A stretch of 64,000 nt of DNA, taken from assembly GCF_028816475.1 (NCBI RefSeq), contig NZ_CP118247.1:3340001-3404000 (forward strand), read 5' to 3'. The DNA is from Devosia rhodophyticola (GTDB lineage: Bacteria; Pseudomonadota; Alphaproteobacteria; Rhizobiales; Devosiaceae). Below the pieces are notes generated by a model. That model saw nothing but the letters and a program-made list of their open reading frames with translations, made no database searches and was not told where the DNA came from. The number at the start of each line of letters is the position of its first letter. Within the stretch, counting starts at the first letter, position 1. Below, in pieces: positions 59,101-64,000 of this stretch. A program made the translations under genes and the position numbers.

Positions 59101-59277
59101 CTATTCATCTCGTTTGTGGCCGTCGAGTTTTTTGGTGGCTTGATCGGCTTCGGACTTGGAGAGGGATTTTTCGGCCTTGGTGCGGCCGAATTTTTGGCGG
59201 TTTTGGGCGGCTTGATCGCTTTCGGCAGCCTTGGCCTTGCGTTTGCGGGCGGTGCGGAGGTTGACGATTTCAGCCAT
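59101..59277 (-). CDS. DUF4169 family small protein
   Basis: 58 residues from the ATG at 59277, 14 bases after the pyrG stop. MAEIVNLRTARKRKAKA and the C-terminal ATKKLDGHKRDE match DUF4169, a very basic, lysine/arginine/glutamate-rich alphaproteobacterial protein of unknown function. A longer upstream frame overlapping pyrG is not supported. Confidence 0.8.
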   Translation of the reverse strand: MAEIVNLRTARKRKAKAAESDQAAQNRQKFGRTKAEKSLSKSEADQATKKLDGHKRDE

Positions 59278-59291
59278 CGCCCTGCCCTCTC

Positions 59292-60926
<1,635 letters not shown>

Positions 60927-60987
60927 TCACCTTACACATCTCAGATTCGATTCGAAGAGCCCAAATTGAGCTCTACACGTAAAGAAG

Positions 60988-61013
60988 AAGGGGATGTTGC
61001 CATCCCCTTTTTT
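60988..61013. terminator. Stem-loop between secG and pyrG
   Basis: AAGGGGATG pairs perfectly with CATCCCCTT around TTGC. On the plus strand it is followed by a T run (61008-61013) and looks like an intrinsic terminator; on the minus strand, where secG and pyrG run, the tail is CTTCTTCTTT and weaker. Confidence 0.6.
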
Positions 61014-61030
61014 CGTGTGCCTTGCGGCAG

Positions 61031-61531
61031 CTAGTTCGTTGTTGGCGCCACCGGCGTGTCGCCGGGAGAAGCGTCGGTCGCGGCAGGGGCTGCCGCATCA
61101 GCGGGTGCTGATGTATCGGCGGGGGCGGTTGGAACCGGCAGATCGCTGGCGGGTGCCGCAGGCGTTGCCGCTTCGGCAGGCGCAGCGTCAGTTGCAGGAA
61201 CCGGCAGATCCGAATCGCCCTGGAGGGCGTTCAGCGCATCAAGGACGTTGGTTGCGCCGTTACCGTCGGTGGATTGAGCGGCACGGTCCAGAATGGCGGT
61301 CGAGCCGCGATCAAACTGGCTGAGAACTGTCAGGCCAATGGCGGTTGCGAAGAACAGCGCGGCCAGAATCGCGGTCGTCCGGGTCAACAGATTGGCGGAT
61401 CCGCGTGCGGTCATCAGGCCGCCGCCACCGCCGCCGATGCCCAGTGCACCGCCCTCGGAGCGCTGCAGCAATATAACCGCTATCAGCGCCAGCACGATCA
61501 GCAGATAGGCAACAATGAGGACGTTAGCCAT
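61031..61531 (-). CDS. secG: Preprotein translocase subunit SecG
   Basis: 166 residues from the ATG at 61531. Two membrane helices (VAYLLIVLALIAVILLQRSEG and TAILAALFFATAIGLTVLSQ) surround the SecG signature LGIGGGGGGLMTARGSANLLTR. A long Ala/Pro/Asp-rich tail (repeats like DLPVPATDAAPAEAATPAAP) follows, common in alphaproteobacteria. It assists SecYE in protein export. Confidence 0.93.
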   Translation of the reverse strand: MANVLIVAYLLIVLALIAVILLQRSEGGALGIGGGGGGLMTARGSANLLTRTTAILAALFFATAIGLTVLSQFDRGSTAILDRAAQSTDGNGATNVLDALNALQGDSDLPVPATDAAPAEAATPAAPASDLPVPTAPADTSAPADAAAPAATDASPGDTPVAPTTN

Positions 61532-61642
61532 TCTTGTCTCAGTCTTGGAAGTGTCAAATGTTGGCGCGTCATACACGCCCAGCAAAATAAATGCCAGTCG
61601 ATTGCTCCGTTTTTTAGCGCAACCGAGATATGACGCACTGCT

Positions 61643-62397
61643 CTATATAGCGGAGATAATGGTGTAAAAGTCTTTTGCCAAGAGGCTGGCACCGCCAACA
61701 AGCCCCCCATTGACGTGATCGACCGCCAGTATTTCGCGGGCGTTAGTGGGCTTGAGCGAGCCGCCATAAAGGATTTTGATGCTGGCACCGCGGGCGGGGA
61801 AACGCTCGATCAGGATTGCGCGGATGCGGGAATGCATCTGGCTGATTTCCGCAATGGTGGGCGTGCGCCCGGTGCCGATGGCCCAGACGGGCTCATAGGC
61901 AACGACAACATCGTGCTGATCGGCAGCGGCGGGAATTGAGGCCAGCAATTGACTTTCAACGACGGCTTCGGCTGTGCCTGCATCGCGCTCGGCTTCCGTT
62001 TCGCCCACGCAAATGATCGGCTGCAGACTGGCGCCGAGAGCGGCTTCGGCTTTGGCGCGCACCATTTCGCTGGTTTCACCGTGATCGGCGCGACGTTCCG
62101 AGTGGCCGACAATGACGTATTGTGCGCCGGCGTCGGCAAGCATGGTTGCACTGATGTCGCCGGTGTGGGCGCCTGAATTTTCGGCGTGGCAATCCTGTCC
62201 GCCGAGCGCAATACCGGCCGAAGCGGTTTTGGCGCAGGCGGGAGCGATCAGCGTTGCGGGGGGCAGAGGACGACAATTGCGCGTGGGGCTTCGCCCGTTG
62301 TCAGCAGTTTTGCCAATGCCTGCAGTTCATCGAGCGACGCGGACGTGCCGTTCATTTTCCAGTTACCCGCAATCATGGGGGTTATTTTCGATGTCAC
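61643..62397 (-). CDS. tpiA: Triosephosphate isomerase, reading frame interrupted
   Basis: A GTG at 62397 has AGGAG eight bases upstream and gives [17 protein letters not shown]. The frame stops after VLCPP. One G missing from the run 62258-62263 separates it from [20 protein letters not shown] in the next frame, which then runs intact through [10 protein letters not shown] (catalytic His), [13 protein letters not shown] (catalytic Glu) and [12 protein letters not shown]. Restored length is 251 residues, normal. A glycolytic enzyme of this importance being truncated is improbable, so a sequence error is likely. Diverges from ppiD. Confidence 0.92.
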
Positions 62398-62594
62398 TGT
62401 AAAAGCTCCTGCCTCTTGCACCGGGGCCAGTATTGCCCTAACCCGGCGTGGTTGTCTTGTTACGTTGGTCGTCCGGCGTGGCGAAACCACATGTGCCTCA
62501 AGGAAAAGTGGAATGGACTTTTTCTCTGGGCGCTTTACTAGTATCTCCGCCTAGCAGCGGTAAAGCCTAGACCTCGCGTATTGGAACGTCTGAC

Positions 62595-64000
62595 ATGCTC
62601 GATAGTTTGCGTATTTTTGCAAAATCCTGGCCCGGCAAGATCATGGGTGGCTTTTTGCTGGTCGGATTGGCCGGATTTGGCATCAATAATGTTATCACGA
62701 GCCTCGGCTCCAATACGGTGGCGCGCGTTGGCGATGTCGAGATTACGTCACGTGATTTTCTGCGGGACTATCAGAATCAGCTCAATCGCGTTGCTAGTCA
62801 AATTGGACGGATGCCAACCAGCGAAGAGGCCGTGAGCCTGGGCGTTCCTTCCATGGTCATTGGCGATCTGGCGCAGAACGCGGCGCTGGATCAGATGGCA
62901 AGCAATTATGGGCTGGGGGTTTCAGATGACCGCCTCAGTAACTTGCTGCGAAAGGACCCCAATTTTGCGGGAACGCTCGGCAACTTTGATCCGACCACTT
63001 TTTCGGACGTGTTGCGGCGCAGCGGAATAACCGAATCCGAATATCTGGAAAATGAGGCCAAGTCAGCACAACGGCAGCAGCTGGTCTTGTCGCTGTTTGG
63101 CGATACGCAATTGCCCGAGGCGGCATCAAAGCTGATCAACCGGTTTATCGGCGACAAACGCACCATTGATTATATCGTGCTGAACGAGACCGATATCGAG
63201 ACACCGCCCGCGCCGACCGAGGACGAGTTGGCGGCCTATCTCAAGGACCATCAAAGCGAATATCGCACTGTGGAAACGCGCTCGGTCAAGGTTATGGCGC
63301 TGTCGCCCGAGATCATGGCGCAGAGCAAGTCCATCGACGATGCGGCGATTGCTGCGGAATACGAGAAGACCAAGGCAAGTCTGATCAAGCCGGAAACGCG
63401 CACGATTGAGCAGGTTGTGCTGGGTGATGATCTGGTGAAGACGTTTGAAGACGGCAAGTTGGCGGGCGAGAGCTTTGACGACCTGGTTGCCGCGAATAAT
63501 CTGTCGCCTACCGAATTGGGCACGCTGTCGCAGGCGCAGATCAATGATGGTGATTTGGGCGATGCGGCGTTTTCATTGCCAGCAGATGGTTTTGCGGTGA
63601 TCGACGGGGTTGCGGGCAAGCGGGCGATCCATGTCAGCGCGATTGATGTTGGTGGACAGACGTCTCTGGATGACGCCAAGTCCGATATCGCCGCCAAGCT
63701 GGCGTTGGCTGAAGCCAAAAATGATTATGCAACGATCCTCGATCAGATCGAGGAGTTGCGCGCGGCGTTCCGACCAATTGATGAAATTGCACAGCGCTAT
63801 GACCTCAAGACATACGACCTCGTCGTCAGCGCTGATGGTAGTGCACTGGCTGCGGTTGACGGGTTAAAGGACGCGGATCGCGGTAAGGTTTCGCAGGCGA
63901 TTTTTTCAGCTGAAGATGGCAAGCTGTCGCCGACGGTGACGCTCGGTGCCAATAATAATGTCTGGTTTGATCTAGGCACTATCGAGCCGGCGCGCGATGA
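62595..64000 (+). CDS. ppiD: Peptidylprolyl isomerase PpiD-type periplasmic foldase (runs off right edge)
   Basis: At least 468 codons from the ATG at 62595, open to the window end. The N-terminus is a cytoplasmic tail and single membrane anchor (KIMGGFLLVGLAGFGINNVI), then a SurA_N-like helical domain with VARVGDVEITSRDFLRDYQNQ and GDKRTIDYIVLNETDIETPP. A parvulin-like PPIase region follows (TIEQVVLGDD, FSLPADGFAVIDGVAGKRAI). PpiD chaperones outer-membrane proteins emerging from SecYEG. The C-terminus is outside the window. Confidence 0.92.
   Translation, partial: MLDSLRIFAKSWPGKIMGGFLLVGLAGFGINNVITSLGSNTVARVGDVEITSRDFLRDYQNQLNRVASQIGRMPTSEEAVSLGVPSMVIGDLAQNAALDQMASNYGLGVSDDRLSNLLRKDPNFAGTLGNFDPTTFSDVLRRSGITESEYLENEAKSAQRQQLVLSLFGDTQLPEAASKLINRFIGDKRTIDYIVLNETDIETPPAPTEDELAAYLKDHQSEYRTVETRSVKVMALSPEIMAQSKSIDDAAIAAEYEKTKASLIKPETRTIEQVVLGDDLVKTFEDGKLAGESFDDLVAANNLSPTELGTLSQAQINDGDLGDAAFSLPADGFAVIDGVAGKRAIHVSAIDVGGQTSLDDAKSDIAAKLALAEAKNDYATILDQIEELRAAFRPIDEIAQRYDLKTYDLVVSADGSALAAVDGLKDADRGKVSQAIFSAEDGKLSPTVTLGANNNVWFDLGTIEPARD

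Overview
The window is a 64 kb stretch of an alphaproteobacterial chromosome, most likely from the Hyphomicrobiales (Rhizobiales). The main reason is the order dusB-ntrB-ntrC-ntrY-ntrX-hfq-hflX-mazG next to ispD, followed by metG-holB-tmk-dac-rlpA. Devosiaceae is a possibility but cannot be settled from sequence alone. Almost all of the window is housekeeping or conserved accessory chromosome. I see no prophage, insertion sequence, CRISPR array or integrase.

Layout. 1-9.7 kb: partial ispD, diverging from dusB and the NtrBC/NtrYX nitrogen-regulation two-component genes, then hfq and hflX. 9.7-13.6 kb: mazG, then a complete EF-P module (efp, divergent epmA-epmB). 13.6-20.8 kb: a leftward run of MBL-fold hydrolase, tatD, metG, holB, tmk, D,D-carboxypeptidase and rlpA, with overlaps or 1-3 base gaps through most of it. 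21-25 kb: full-length metH behind a perfect 20-base palindrome, translationally coupled to a short CobW-like protein. 25-30 kb: patatin-like phospholipase, DUF1643, folD, DUF1801, AMP nucleosidase. 30-34.4 kb: a leftward Mla-type lipid-transport operon (mlaE, mlaF, an MCE protein with three 94-residue repeats, auxiliary lipoprotein). 34.4-42.3 kb: an apparent phosphate-scavenging region: Pho-box-like repeats, ABC importer, glycerophosphodiesterase, inositol-phosphatase family enzyme and Na+/phosphate cotransporter. 42.4-47.3 kb: small membrane proteins, a cell-wall hydrolase, an orphan FlhB-C/FliK pair, a glycosyltransferase and a FecR-domain protein. 47.3-49.6 kb: pxpBCA 5-oxoprolinase. 50 kb: tRNA-Ser(UGA). 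50.4-54.8 kb: RND efflux pair. 54.8-64 kb: eno, a 1 kb repeat-rich gap, an ArsR/SRPBCC/RibD_C group, then pyrG, secG, tpiA and partial ppiD.

Across the window about ten conserved genes or gene joints (hfq, mlaE twice, the MCE gene, its lipoprotein, two ABC permeases, pxpC, the RND pump, tpiA) are interrupted by a single-base shift. Most shifts fall in a mononucleotide run of 4-6 bases, and protein similarity continues unbroken in the next frame. Sequencing or assembly error is the most likely cause, so these genes are annotated over their full inferred extent.

The points I would follow up first are the Pho-box/ABC/GDPD/IMPase/NptA region, the P-loop-less CobW-like protein coupled to metH, the apparent CTG start of pxpA inside a CTGA overlap with pxpC, the repeat-extended MCE protein, a candidate structured RNA near 57 kb, and two unlisted small proteins with good ribosome binding sites.
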